DNA of 33,422 nucleotides from Spirochaetia bacterium (GTDB lineage Bacteria > Spirochaetota > Leptospiria > Turneriellales > JAOUFE01): positions 1 to 33,422 of the forward strand of contig JAOUFE010000011.1 of NCBI GenBank assembly GCA_029858425.1, given 5' to 3'. The notes beneath the pieces were generated by a model. The model saw nothing but the letters and a program-made list of their open reading frames with translations. It did not search any database and had not been told where the DNA came from. The translations under genes were made by a program, and so were the position numbers. Below, one piece after another: positions 9,555-19,594 of this stretch; within the stretch, counting starts at the first letter, position 1, and each line of letters starts with the position of its first letter.

Positions 9555-9928
9555 AAGATGGCTTCTTTTTCGTCGGTAAATGTCTTAAAGGGAAATGGCG
9601 GTTTGCTTATTTTCAAAAAAAAGTTTGCAGCTACTCTGATAATTGGATTTGCGGCAACAGTAGCGACGGCCTTGACAACCTCGGCGCTTTCTTTGGCAGC
9701 AGCAACAGTTCTTACCTGGTGCGACGGAGTTTTAAAGTTAAGAGATTTGCTAAAAACTATAGCTTTTTCCCCCCCGGTAAGCGTTGAAATTGCAGAAAGA
9801 ATTTCTTTAAGATCATCAACGGTTAGCCCGTCTTTATGATCCAGTATCATATGTGTAAGGCCGTCTTGTCCCATGGTCAATTTTGCGACTCTCGTTTTCA
9901 ATACTCTGATCCCTGGATTTTTTTCCAT
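9530..9928 (-). CDS. STAS-like (DUF7793-like) small protein, middle paralog
   Basis: TRVAKLTMGQDGLTHMILDHKDGLTVDDLKEILSAI..., ANFFLKISKPPFPFKTFTDEKEAILWLKSF share layout with the neighbouring ORFs; family name is from memory. Confidence 0.7.
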   Translation of the reverse strand: MEKNPGIRVLKTRVAKLTMGQDGLTHMILDHKDGLTVDDLKEILSAISTLTGGEKAIVFSKSLNFKTPSHQVRTVAAAKESAEVVKAVATVAANPIIRVAANFFLKISKPPFPFKTFTDEKEAILWLKSFQA

Positions 9929-9943
9929 AAAATACGTTCAAAA

Positions 9944-10381
9944 TTAATTTGATTTCTGGTGCATAAATTCTCTCAACCAGTCGAGCGCCTTGTCCTCGGA
10001 TAAAAAAAACTTTACGGAGAACTTGCCCTTGTTTATTGTTTTGTTGAGAGACGACAAAAACGTAGCCAGTACTTTCGCAAAAGAAGATGTCATAAGAACT
10101 GCAATGGCGGTTGCATATTTTGGAGAATTTTTTACATAGTAAAGTCTGGCTTCGCGGCTCATGGCTTTATGCGGTCCGGGGTTGATAAATATCGGATATT
10201 TTTTACCTCTGCAAACTTTTTCAACCGCGCCAAGATTTACTTCGGCATCTTCGAGGGTTTCTTCGGAGCCTGTACTATAAACAGCCCAGACAATGCCTTC
10301 TTCAGATAACCAGATTTTGGCATTTCGGGTTATTGTTTCTTTTCCTGTATTTTGGTTTTTTTTTGAGAATTCTTTTACCAT
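9944..10381 (-). CDS. STAS-like (DUF7793-like) small protein, first paralog
   Basis: TRNAKIWLSEEGIVWAVY...KKYPIFINPGPHKAMSREARLYYVKN...KFSVKFFLSEDKALDWLREF; start at MVKEFS with an AGAGGT-like SD just upstream rather than the longer ORF start at 10429. Confidence 0.72.
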   Translation of the reverse strand: MVKEFSKKNQNTGKETITRNAKIWLSEEGIVWAVYSTGSEETLEDAEVNLGAVEKVCRGKKYPIFINPGPHKAMSREARLYYVKNSPKYATAIAVLMTSSFAKVLATFLSSLNKTINKGKFSVKFFLSEDKALDWLREFMHQKSN

Positions 10382-10585
10382 AATTATGACCTCTGTGTAG
10401 CTGAAAAAAAATAGTCGGCCTGTCAACAATATCTGGAAAATTCTATTGGATACCAGGGGAGTAAGGGGAAACGCCGCCTTCCGCCAACGTGATTCCGTCT
10501 AATGCAAGCGCGATGCGCGCAAAAAACGCATATTTTTACCACTAATGGGGTTAATTTTTGAACTCCAGCTCTCCAGGAAAATGGT

Positions 10586-11323
10586 TTATAAAATTGCAAG
10601 CGTATTCAGCACAGCATCGCGCGCCATGGGGTAAATCAAATCCAGTTCAACGCCTCTTTCAAATTCGAGGGTAATGGTGGGTATCTGCCGTTCCCATCCG
10701 GCATAGGTTCCCAGAGATCCTGGCGTGGGATATCCAATATCTTCTACAATTTCCATATCCAGTTTTTTTTGCATGACCTCGGCATGTGGCCGCGCCGGGC
10801 CGTTGATATTGATCATGGGTTTCCATGAATGAAAAGATATAATAAAATCCGGACGGAAGCTTTCGAGTACACTTATCATGGCTGCGGTTTCGGGTTCGCT
10901 GGATGCCGAAGGTCCGGGGAAATATTTTGGTTCGCTGTAATTCAGGCTCCAGTCTCTGGTTGGCATATTTCTGTTTAGATCTACGTTGTTTTTGTTGCCG
11001 CGTTTAAACGATAAAAAACCGTCGGGGTTAAATACGGGAATGGCAAGGATTTCGGCATTTACCGGTGAGCGATCTGAACTCATTGCAAATTCTCTGATAA
11101 AATCCTCCATGAATCGCACGCCCTCGGTTTCATTTCCGTGAACGCCGCCAACAAGCAGGGCTCGCCGGGCATTTTCAACGCCGAATAATTTTTTCCCGGT
11201 TATTTCATGGCCTCCCGCGCTTTGGCCAAAACTCTGCCAATCGGAACCCTGAAAAAACGCCTTTTTTGTATCGCCATAGGGCAGAGATTCTTTTAGTGTT
11301 TGAATTGGTTCGCTCATTTGCAT
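10586..11323 (-). CDS. M14-family zinc carboxypeptidase/amidase-like protein
   Basis: GGVHGNETEGVRF (HxxE), NNVDLNRNMPTRDW, IISFHSW and TLEFERG motifs of M14 peptidases. Confidence 0.83.
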   Translation of the reverse strand: MQMSEPIQTLKESLPYGDTKKAFFQGSDWQSFGQSAGGHEITGKKLFGVENARRALLVGGVHGNETEGVRFMEDFIREFAMSSDRSPVNAEILAIPVFNPDGFLSFKRGNKNNVDLNRNMPTRDWSLNYSEPKYFPGPSASSEPETAAMISVLESFRPDFIISFHSWKPMININGPARPHAEVMQKKLDMEIVEDIGYPTPGSLGTYAGWERQIPTITLEFERGVELDLIYPMARDAVLNTLAIL

Positions 11324-12211
11324 TCAACCCTGTCTGGCTTTCAGGGCATTATTGTAGGTGTTGTACATTAACATGGCGATGGTCATTGGACCAACGCCGC
11401 CCGGTACGGGGGTTATGTACCTGGCTTTTTCTTTTAACTCCTTGTAATCCAGATCGCCGCAAACGCCGTTTTCTGCGCGATGCATACCGACATCAATAAT
11501 TATGGCTCCATTTTTCACCCATTCATTTTTTATGATATTTCGAACCCCCATGGCGGATACAATGATATCTGCATTTTGAATGTAATAATCCAGGTTTTGG
11601 GTTTTGGAATGACAAATGGTTACCGTTGCTTGACTGTGATCCATGAGCATTTGCGCCATGGGTTTTCCTACAATGTTGGAGCGTCCCAGAACTACGGTAT
11701 TCAATCCGGTTAATTTTTCATCAATTTCCTTCAGCATCACCATGATGCCCAGCGGCGTGCAGGGAATAATTCCTTCCGATTTTGCGTGCAGGCGTCCAAT
11801 ATTTTCAAAATGAAATCCATCAACATCTTTCCGGGGCGAAATGGCCTGCAAAATATTTCTCTCGTTGATGGCGCCGGGAAGCGGCAGCTGTACCAGAATT
11901 CCGTGAATAGAAGAGTCCCGATTCCAGTCGTTAACTACCTCGAGTATCTCTTCTTCCCGGACATCGGAACGCATGCGCTGTACAATCGATTTATAGCCAA
12001 TTTCACGGGATACCTTTTCCTTGCTGCCCACATATATTTTGCTGGCCTCGTCTTCTCCGACAAGTATTACCGCCAGTCCTGGTTCAATATTTTTTTCTTT
12101 GACATTTTGAGCCAACTGCTTTCTGATTTCCAAAGCAAGTTTTTTTCCCCACAAAAGATTTCCTTCAATCCATAGGTTTTTATCGATGTTAAATTGAGGT
12201 ATGTGAATCAT
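11324..12211 (-). CDS. folD: Bifunctional methylenetetrahydrofolate dehydrogenase/cyclohydrolase
   Basis: YVGSKEKVSREIGY, GILVQLPLPGAINE, KDVDGFHFENIGRL, VLGRSNIVGKPMAQML, ITPVPGGVGPMTIAMLMYNT. Start set at MIHIPQF. Confidence 0.95.
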   Translation of the reverse strand: MIHIPQFNIDKNLWIEGNLLWGKKLALEIRKQLAQNVKEKNIEPGLAVILVGEDEASKIYVGSKEKVSREIGYKSIVQRMRSDVREEEILEVVNDWNRDSSIHGILVQLPLPGAINERNILQAISPRKDVDGFHFENIGRLHAKSEGIIPCTPLGIMVMLKEIDEKLTGLNTVVLGRSNIVGKPMAQMLMDHSQATVTICHSKTQNLDYYIQNADIIVSAMGVRNIIKNEWVKNGAIIIDVGMHRAENGVCGDLDYKELKEKARYITPVPGGVGPMTIAMLMYNTYNNALKARQG

Positions 12212-12245
12212 TTTGTTTTCCTTGAGTTTTATAAATTTGCAATGC

Positions 12246-13139
12246 CTATCTGCCGATAGTTCCAAAAGTCAGGTTCAAAATCAGAATGCTGACGCTGTAA
12301 ATATTGATGCTGATAAATATTTTTTTATACTTTAAGTTTTTTGCATTTGTAATCAGACCAAAAGATAAAACCAAAAGTATAAAAGAAAATACACTCGTTA
12401 TAATATATGCCGTCAGCGACTCATAATAGCCAAAATAAACAATTGCAAAAGCCGATAAAATAGTTAAAACAATACCAAGACTTGTGAGCAACTGCAATGA
12501 TCTGGTGGAAATTATTTTAATCAGGGAAGGCAGTCCGGCATTGTGATAATCATCCCCGTATAAAAACAACAAAAGCCAGAAATGAGGGATCTGCCATATT
12601 ACCATAAAAACACATATGGCAATTATATACGGATCCAGAATATTACCTCCAGCCGCCGCCCATCCAACTGCCGGCGGAACGCCCCCGATGACGGCCCCGG
12701 GTATTACCGCAATGGGAGATACCCGCTTTAAATATGTGTAAATGCCATTGTACCACACATAGGCTGAAATTCCAAGCAGGGTGGCCGTGAGATTTGTTTT
12801 AAAGTATAAAATGCTTATTCCGGCAATTAAATAAACAGACACAAGGTAGCCGGCCTGCTTTTTGCTTACTCTGCCCGAAGGAATGGGTCTCGATCGGGTG
12901 CGCTTCATTTTTGCGTCAATTACGCTGTCTTGCACCTGGTTTAATGCAGCGGAACTAAGACCAATGAGCAATATCCCGGCCACCGGCCAAATGAGAATCC
13001 CCTTCCATGGTGTGGGCGCAAGCAGATAACCAACGGTTGTGGTAACTGTAACGGAAAAGGTAATTTTAAATTTTCCCAGTTCAAGAGTAAGCAAAAACCA
13101 TTTCCATATTTTTTTCATTTTTTTCCCTGTAATGCCCAC
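12246..13139 (-). CDS. ctaB: Protoheme IX farnesyltransferase (UbiA prenyltransferase family)
   Basis: NQVQDSVIDAKMKRTRSRPIPSGRVS and YGDDYHNAGLPSLIKI with about nine TM helices, as in CyoE/CtaB. Confidence 0.9.
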   Translation of the reverse strand: MGITGKKMKKIWKWFLLTLELGKFKITFSVTVTTTVGYLLAPTPWKGILIWPVAGILLIGLSSAALNQVQDSVIDAKMKRTRSRPIPSGRVSKKQAGYLVSVYLIAGISILYFKTNLTATLLGISAYVWYNGIYTYLKRVSPIAVIPGAVIGGVPPAVGWAAAGGNILDPYIIAICVFMVIWQIPHFWLLLFLYGDDYHNAGLPSLIKIISTRSLQLLTSLGIVLTILSAFAIVYFGYYESLTAYIITSVFSFILLVLSFGLITNAKNLKYKKIFISINIYSVSILILNLTFGTIGR

Positions 13140-13335
13140 GATGCGTAAATTTTTATAAGCACAATTAACCTTGAATTATCTGACTGTATTTATAAATATA
13201 GGTAAAAAACAATTCGCAGATTAAGACGCCAAGTGAAAAATATGAAAGTGTTGATCGAATATATGGTATTGGGCAATCCTCGTTAAACGGGCTAAATATT
13301 TTATTTGAGTCCAAATTCCGGTCAAAAAACATTGC

Positions 13336-13974
13336 TTAATTGTTTGTTGCGTTCATTTTCTGGATATCTTCGAGAGTCTGGTGGATTATCGGTGAATATG
13401 GTATCGGAATTGTAACCCACGGCCTTTTCCACCATTGATCTGGCGACCACTTTTCGTAAAACAGCTTATCATAGAACGGCAGCTTGAGTATGTTCACGCG
13501 AGTTGGCGAAAGATAGCGGCATATTTTTGTACCGTGATAGTAGATTTCTTGCCATTTTACAAAAAAACTTTCTACTTTGGGCAAAAACCAGTAGAGCGCC
13601 ATGCGAATTAAATGGGAGACGGTGACGCCAAGCTGCATGGCGGCCATGCGAATGAGTTTTTCATCGTCTCCGTAGAGGCACATCATATGGCGGTGGTATT
13701 GTTGAGCAAATTTTTGTCGAGCTTTGACCTTATAGCTATGGATTTTCATAGCTTCTAACATTCTAAGGTTTTTTTTCCGAGCCAACCGGAACACGCAGTA
13801 TCGCGTAATCCACGAGTAAGTACAGCCTCGACCCTCCGCAGCCTTTTGCACCCTGTTCCAGAGTTGCGGTTCCAGATGAACCTCCCAAAGGCATGCAACA
13901 GGAATTCTGTAAAATCTCATTTGTTTATTGCATTTCATAACAAGATATTCCGAAAAATGACAAAGTTTTTTCAC
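13336..13974 (-). CDS. Hypothetical basic protein with two ribbon-helix-helix-like segments
   Basis: Segments VHLEPQLWNRVQKAAEGRGCTYSWITRYCVFRLA and DDEKLIRMAAMQLGVTVSHLIRMALYWFL resemble RHH strand-helix-helix patterns; true start uncertain. Confidence 0.6.
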   Translation of the reverse strand: MKKLCHFSEYLVMKCNKQMRFYRIPVACLWEVHLEPQLWNRVQKAAEGRGCTYSWITRYCVFRLARKKNLRMLEAMKIHSYKVKARQKFAQQYHRHMMCLYGDDEKLIRMAAMQLGVTVSHLIRMALYWFLPKVESFFVKWQEIYYHGTKICRYLSPTRVNILKLPFYDKLFYEKWSPDQWWKRPWVTIPIPYSPIIHQTLEDIQKMNATNN

Positions 13975-14093
13975 TTTTTTTATAAAAAATGCGTTGTTTA
14001 CGCAAATAGACTATAAAAAATCTTATCTTTTTCCAGATTTTCTTGGGCGATGTGTGATGTTAATATTTGGGTACTTTATATCGGATATGAATT

Positions 14094-15647
14094 TTACAAA
14101 ATCATAAACATAAGGCCTACAATTATCGTTGGTATCGTTGCCGCAAGAGCAAGCCCCAGAGGAGAGACCCCATCTTTAAAAAATGGGGATAAAATAGATT
14201 GCCCTGCGGGATTGGGGGCGTTGGCAATTACGGTCAGACCACCTCCGGTTACGGCTCCGGCTACCACCGCGTATTTCATGTCTGCAGTAAGATTGGGTAC
14301 AAGACTGCTCAGGTAGGTGATTGCGGCATTGTCATTCAAGGAAGTTAACAAGACAGATCCCAGCATGAGCGGTATTTCCGAAAGGCTACTCAGTATTGGT
14401 TGCAGCCACCAGCCCTGAAGTCCCCCGTGAATAACCAACCCGGCCAGGAAAAAACCTACCATGAGCGGGCTGCGCATATTATTCCGGTTTTGATGATGAA
14501 GGGTGGCTTGATAAAATCCGATGTAAAACAAAAATCCGCCAATAAACAGGGGAGGGTTATGCGCGTTGAAAACAGTCCATGCCATAAAAAAAACATGAAA
14601 CAACACAACCCATACCGGAATAGGATCTTTACGTTCTACCCACGGAACAACCATCTCTGAAGCCTTTGCCTTTTTTTGCAGACGGTTAAATTCTTTTGCA
14701 AAAACAAGCAAATAAAGAATATTATTGATTAAAATACCGAGAATGGCCTTCCATCCGAATTGGAAAAACATAAATGACAGACCCCAACCCCATTTTCCGG
14801 CAACCATCAGTACAGGAGGCGCCGCAAAATGAGAAAGCGTTCCGCCTACAGAGATATTTACAAACAGCAAACCTGTCGTTGCATAAGCAAACCTCGAGCT
14901 TGGTTTAAGATCATAAAATTGCCGGGCCAACAACAAAGCCGAAATGGTCATGGCTCCTGGTTCGGTTATAAACGAACCCAATATTGGTCCCACGCTTAAA
15001 ATAACAAACCACCACGCTGCAGGGTGTTTGCCTCCCAGACCTGCAAGAACTTCCAGAGAACTTTCGGCCAAACGAACTATCGGACGCGAAGATGCCAGCA
15101 CCATGATAACCACAACAAATAAAGGTTCTGTAAAATCTACTTTATGTTTAATATAGTTTTCAAAGGTTTTCCAGTCGAAAAAGAAAAGAACCGCTACAGC
15201 CAAAACAACCACCCACAGGCTGAATATAACCTCAACTTCGCCAAGAAAATGGTAAATCGCTGCCTTAAAATTTACTTCGTCAAATGTCTGTCCGGAATAT
15301 TGTTTCTTCTTGTCCGGATTTTTTTGGGATAACTTTACCTTATGTTTTTTTTCCAGCCTGTGCGACAGGGCAGTAAATTTTGTAGCTACAAATGTATGCA
15401 ATATTGCAAAAATAAAGATGATTGTCGCCACGAGATTAAAGGGTTCTTTATCTATTCTGTTTTTTAGTATCAGCGCAACGCTTTTTATCGCCTGATCGTC
15501 ATAGGAGTTTAACGGTTTTGGAATGGAGGTTTCCGTGGGAATTTCATGGGATAAAACATGCTTCTCCGCCCGGACGCCTGCCGGTATGAATAACAAAACC
15601 AATAATAACCTTGAAATTAATTGTATATGTTTCATTTTCATTTTCAT
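14094..15647 (-). CDS. Putative Na+/H+ antiporter family membrane protein
   Basis: Signal-peptide-like N-terminus, many TM helices, EPGAMTISALLLARQFYDLKPSSRFAYATTGLLFVNISVGGTLSHFAAPPVLMVA and SLNDNAAITYL resemble the putative Na+/H+ antiporter family. Confidence 0.75.
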   Translation of the reverse strand: MKMKMKHIQLISRLLLVLLFIPAGVRAEKHVLSHEIPTETSIPKPLNSYDDQAIKSVALILKNRIDKEPFNLVATIIFIFAILHTFVATKFTALSHRLEKKHKVKLSQKNPDKKKQYSGQTFDEVNFKAAIYHFLGEVEVIFSLWVVVLAVAVLFFFDWKTFENYIKHKVDFTEPLFVVVIMVLASSRPIVRLAESSLEVLAGLGGKHPAAWWFVILSVGPILGSFITEPGAMTISALLLARQFYDLKPSSRFAYATTGLLFVNISVGGTLSHFAAPPVLMVAGKWGWGLSFMFFQFGWKAILGILINNILYLLVFAKEFNRLQKKAKASEMVVPWVERKDPIPVWVVLFHVFFMAWTVFNAHNPPLFIGGFLFYIGFYQATLHHQNRNNMRSPLMVGFFLAGLVIHGGLQGWWLQPILSSLSEIPLMLGSVLLTSLNDNAAITYLSSLVPNLTADMKYAVVAGAVTGGGLTVIANAPNPAGQSILSPFFKDGVSPLGLALAATIPTIIVGLMFMIL

Positions 15648-15661
15648 TTATTCCTCATTGG

Positions 15662-17494
15662 TTATTTTATTTTTTCATGCTTGTGGATTTTTTCATAATA
15701 TATTTTCATAACATCATTAAACCGGAAATAACCAAGCAGCTTGCCATGACCAATAACTGCAACCTTGTCCATATCGTATTCCAGAATTACATTTAGAGCA
15801 TCGCCCAGCGTATTGTCGGGAGTCACACCGGGTATTTTTTCTGCAAGTTCGCCAATGGATCGGCGGGTATTTTTTGAAACATCCGGAGATTTTGGATGAT
15901 TTTTCTTTAAAGAAATCATACCCAGATATTCGGAATCCCCGGATACTATAATAAAATCGCTGGCCTGAATTTTCTTTGCCATAATTTTTAGTTTTTGCAA
16001 AGAAGTTTCCTCTGGAATCACCGCATTATTCCTTAAAAGATTCGTAAACTGAGAAATCATTATTTTGCGCATTACATCCATATCATAGGAATGCGCCGGC
16101 GATTTAAACCGGTTTTCGAGCTGCGTGCGGTAAATGGCTATTTTGTGCGATAACATCAAGGTTATAATCGATCCAATAATCAGAGGCGGCAGCAGTACAT
16201 AGCTTCCGATCATTTCACAAATCATAATCATTCCTGCAATTGGAGCCCGCGCAATTCCGGAATAAAAGGATCCCATTCCCACAAGCATAAATGACGGGAG
16301 AGAAATTTGACTTCCAGGAAAAATAAAGCGCGCCACCATCCCGACAAATAACCCCAACAAACCGCCAATGTAGAGCGATGGGCCAAACATTCCCCCCGAG
16401 CCGCCGGAGCCAATAGTTAATGAGGTTGCAATGATTTTGAGAGATAAAATCGATATAATGACAGAGCACATGATAATTAAAGAATAAAATGAATCAAGAG
16501 ATAATTTTGCATCCATGATACGGTGAACAAACAATTCGCCGGTGCCGAGTATAAATGGGAATAAATAACCCATCAGGCCTACCGCAAGGCCGCCAAGCGC
16601 AGGTTTTAAAATATTGTGAACAGGCAATCGGTCGAAACCATTTCTTACTGCATTAAAAAATTTTATAAACAGGTTTCCGCATGAATAACTTAAAAAGCCC
16701 AGCAATATATAAAACATATAGGAAGCAAACGGTTGAACACCCACCATTTCCGGTGGGGAGTATGTCGAATGAAAGCCGGCAAAGGATGAATATAAAAGAT
16801 ACGATGAAATAGATGAAATAATGCAGGGTAAAAGCGCATCGCTTTCAATATCTTCCTTGTAAATCATCTCCACGGCTGTCAGGGCGCCGCCAAGCGGAGC
16901 ATGAAAAATAGCTCCCAGGCCTCCTGCGGCGCCCGCAAGCAACAAAGTTCGCCGTGCTTTTGCCCCTCCACCCAGCAAGTCATTTACCTTTGAACCAATG
17001 CTGCCTCCAATCTGGGCAACCGGACCTTCTTTTCCGCCGCTGCCTCCCAGACCCAATGTAAAAACAGTTGTGAAGATTTTGTAAAAAGCTGTTCTGCCTC
17101 GCAGTTTTCCTTCCATCTGATGAAATGACTCTATAAAAGAATCAATACCGCTTCCAAGGGTTTCCTGGCTGAATTTATGCGATATAAAGCCTGCCATCAA
17201 ACCGCCTGCTGCGGGTAAAAAAATAAACGGCCAGTATCCTGTATGAAAACTAAAACCAGTTTGTTCATTAAAAATCTCTGGATTACTGTAAAGGGGAAAA
17301 TAATATTCGAGTAGAGAATGCAGCTTTTCCAGCAGAAAAACAAAAAAGTATGTTGTTAAACCGGTAAACAATCCGGTTAAAACAGAAGCAATATATACAG
17401 AAGGTTCATTTTTAATCTTTAAAAATTGAAATAATTTTTCTACAGTAAATTTTATAGTTTGTTGAAGAGGTTCGGTCTCCTGGAATATTTTCAT
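15662..17494 (-). CDS. ClC-type chloride channel/antiporter with C-terminal CBS domains
   Basis: GLGGSGGKEGPVAQIGGSIGS, GSGGSGGMFGPSLYIGG, GMGSFYSGIARAPIAGMIMICEM; CBS-like C-terminus. Confidence 0.93.
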   Translation of the reverse strand: MKIFQETEPLQQTIKFTVEKLFQFLKIKNEPSVYIASVLTGLFTGLTTYFFVFLLEKLHSLLEYYFPLYSNPEIFNEQTGFSFHTGYWPFIFLPAAGGLMAGFISHKFSQETLGSGIDSFIESFHQMEGKLRGRTAFYKIFTTVFTLGLGGSGGKEGPVAQIGGSIGSKVNDLLGGGAKARRTLLLAGAAGGLGAIFHAPLGGALTAVEMIYKEDIESDALLPCIISSISSYLLYSSFAGFHSTYSPPEMVGVQPFASYMFYILLGFLSYSCGNLFIKFFNAVRNGFDRLPVHNILKPALGGLAVGLMGYLFPFILGTGELFVHRIMDAKLSLDSFYSLIIMCSVIISILSLKIIATSLTIGSGGSGGMFGPSLYIGGLLGLFVGMVARFIFPGSQISLPSFMLVGMGSFYSGIARAPIAGMIMICEMIGSYVLLPPLIIGSIITLMLSHKIAIYRTQLENRFKSPAHSYDMDVMRKIMISQFTNLLRNNAVIPEETSLQKLKIMAKKIQASDFIIVSGDSEYLGMISLKKNHPKSPDVSKNTRRSIGELAEKIPGVTPDNTLGDALNVILEYDMDKVAVIGHGKLLGYFRFNDVMKIYYEKIHKHEKIK

Positions 17495-17630
17495 CAGTTG
17501 AAGTTTTTATTTGGCGGCAAGTTGACAAGAAGATTTGAAGCCTTCCATAAATTCAAAATGAAAATTATGGTTTTGGAATTTTTTTGCAAATGAGGTGAAA
17601 AAATTTGAATAATCTCGCAATATCAACAAT

Positions 17631-19157
17631 ATGATAGGAATAACCAAAACCATTTGCTCGTATGGATATCACACACTGACAGTTCAGGTTGAAGTGGATA
17701 TTTTACCTGGATTGTCCGGATTGCAAATTGTCGGGTTGGGCGATAGCGCCATAAAGGAATCCAGAGAAAGAATTCATTCTGCCATAGTCCATTCAGGTTT
17801 TGAATTTCCGGTAAAATATATCGTGGTAAACCTTGCGCCCAATGAAAAGCCAAAAGAAGGCGCCATGTCGGAACTGGCCATATGCGTTGCCATATTGATT
17901 GCCAGCGGCCAATTGCCGCAGGAATATTTTGTCGACAAGGTTTTGCTGGGATCACTTTCGCTGAACGGTGAACTTCAAAACACCTCAGGGCTTATGGGCG
18001 CAACGCTTCATGCAAGCCAATTGTCCCAAATATCTTCTGTAATCATACCTCACGGGGGTTTATCCGATGTAGACTGTATTCCTGATCTGGTTCTGTATCC
18101 TTTGCGGTTCATGTCTCAATTGCGCCAGATTGTATCGGGAGCAATAAGTCCCTGGAAAAATTCTTTTATTCATATTCCAAAAGTAACACGGGAAATAGAT
18201 ATGTCTGAAGTTATCGGGCTTGAAAATGCGAAAAAGGGGCTGGCTTATTGCGTTATTGGCAGGCATCACTCCATGTTGATTGGAGCGCCCGGAACCGGCA
18301 AAACTCTTTTGTCAAAGGCCGTCGGCTCCATTCAGCCGCAAATGAGCCGCAATGAAATCCTGGAAACTTCATGCATTTACTCCATGACCAAACTCCTAAA
18401 CACCAATCTTGTTTACCATCGCCCGTTTCGTTCTCCTCATCATACAACTTCCGGGATTGCAATGGTCGGGGGAGGAACAAAACCCATGCCAGGAGAGGTA
18501 AGTCTTGCACACAACGGGATTTTGTTTCTCGATGAACTTATGGAATTTCCCGCTGCAACCCTCCAGGCGCTGCGAGAACCAATGGAAGACCGCATTATTA
18601 CTGTCAGCCGGGCAAAAGGCTCCTTTCGATTCCCGGCAAATTTTCAACTGTTGGCCGCTACAAATCCGTGCCGCTGCGGATACCTTTTTTCCAGCAAGCA
18701 AGTATGTTCATGCGGTCCGCTGCTGGTGCAAAATCTATACAGAAAAATTGTCGGACCATTTCTGGACAGAATCTCGGTAGAACTCGAAATTCCAGAGCCT
18801 CCAGGGTATAATCTCCCGGATGAAAGAAATGAAAAAAATTCTCAATGGTGGCTTGAAAAAATAAACGAGGCACACAAACGAATGCTTCGCAGAAACGGAA
18901 ACATCTCAAACTCTCAATTGCAGCTTGAAAATGTCAAAAAAATTTACGGAACATTAAAAAATTATGAAAATATTTTGCGTAACTATTCTGCTGCAAACAT
19001 GTTGAGCAATCGTGGAATAGTAAATACCCTGCGTCTTGGAGTCAGCATTATGGATTTCCATGAGAGCGCCGTTATGCGCGACTGCTTTCTTGAGGAAGCA
19101 TTTCGTTATCGCGTAATCTGCCACCTTAAGGCAAAACTTCTGGATCGAGTCGCCTGA
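17631..19157 (+). CDS. comM: YifB/ComM family Mg-chelatase-like AAA ATPase
   Basis: VEVDILPGLSGLQIVGLGDSAIKESRERI, Walker A GAPGTGKTLL, FRSPHHTTSGIAMVGGG, LAHNGILFLDELMEF, NPCRCGY. Confidence 0.95.
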   Translation: MIGITKTICSYGYHTLTVQVEVDILPGLSGLQIVGLGDSAIKESRERIHSAIVHSGFEFPVKYIVVNLAPNEKPKEGAMSELAICVAILIASGQLPQEYFVDKVLLGSLSLNGELQNTSGLMGATLHASQLSQISSVIIPHGGLSDVDCIPDLVLYPLRFMSQLRQIVSGAISPWKNSFIHIPKVTREIDMSEVIGLENAKKGLAYCVIGRHHSMLIGAPGTGKTLLSKAVGSIQPQMSRNEILETSCIYSMTKLLNTNLVYHRPFRSPHHTTSGIAMVGGGTKPMPGEVSLAHNGILFLDELMEFPAATLQALREPMEDRIITVSRAKGSFRFPANFQLLAATNPCRCGYLFSSKQVCSCGPLLVQNLYRKIVGPFLDRISVELEIPEPPGYNLPDERNEKNSQWWLEKINEAHKRMLRRNGNISNSQLQLENVKKIYGTLKNYENILRNYSAANMLSNRGIVNTLRLGVSIMDFHESAVMRDCFLEEAFRYRVICHLKAKLLDRVA

Positions 19158-19173
19158 TTTCCGCATGTTCATT

Positions 19174-19359
19174 TTACTTTAGTAAAAAATGCGTCAACTC
19201 TGCTGCAATCTTGTCAATGGCATACTCAATGTAGTCTTCATCCGTAATACGCTTCTGGTATTCTGTAATTTTTTCCTGCCTGTTCGCATAATTGCGTTTT
19301 CCAAGCTCGGTAACTTTAGGTATGGATCTTTTGCCTTTATTCGCAAGTCTTCTTGCCAT
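19174..19359 (-). CDS. Small basic hypothetical protein (61 aa)
   Basis: MARRLANKGKRSIPKVTELGKRNYANRQEKITEYQKRITDEDYIEYAIDKIAAELTHFLLK; SD-like AGGGAAG about 8 nt upstream of this internal ATG. Confidence 0.6.
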   Translation of the reverse strand: MARRLANKGKRSIPKVTELGKRNYANRQEKITEYQKRITDEDYIEYAIDKIAAELTHFLLK

Positions 19360-19594
19360 GTTGTTACTTCCCTGTAACTTGATTTGAACCATCCTTGGTT
19401 CATGTTAAGATATCGGTTTGCTACATGAAAAACTTTATTTCTTTAAATGCAATACACACCTCAAATTAAAAAAATCGCATAAATCCCCTTTTTTGATGAA
19501 ATTTTTTGGAAAAATCAATCTTTATATTTCTCGATATGTAAATCCGGTTTGATTTGGACGCATCCTGTCTGCACTCATGGCGATGAAACCTTCT

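Noticed and set aside
9558-9839. Plus-strand ORF opposite the middle STAS-like gene
   Set aside because: Mirror of the Ala/Val-rich minus-strand coding sequence, which shows paralog similarity.
15630-15655. CATTTT microrepeat at the start of the antiporter gene (MKMKMK)
   Set aside because: Too short to argue for slippage-based regulation.
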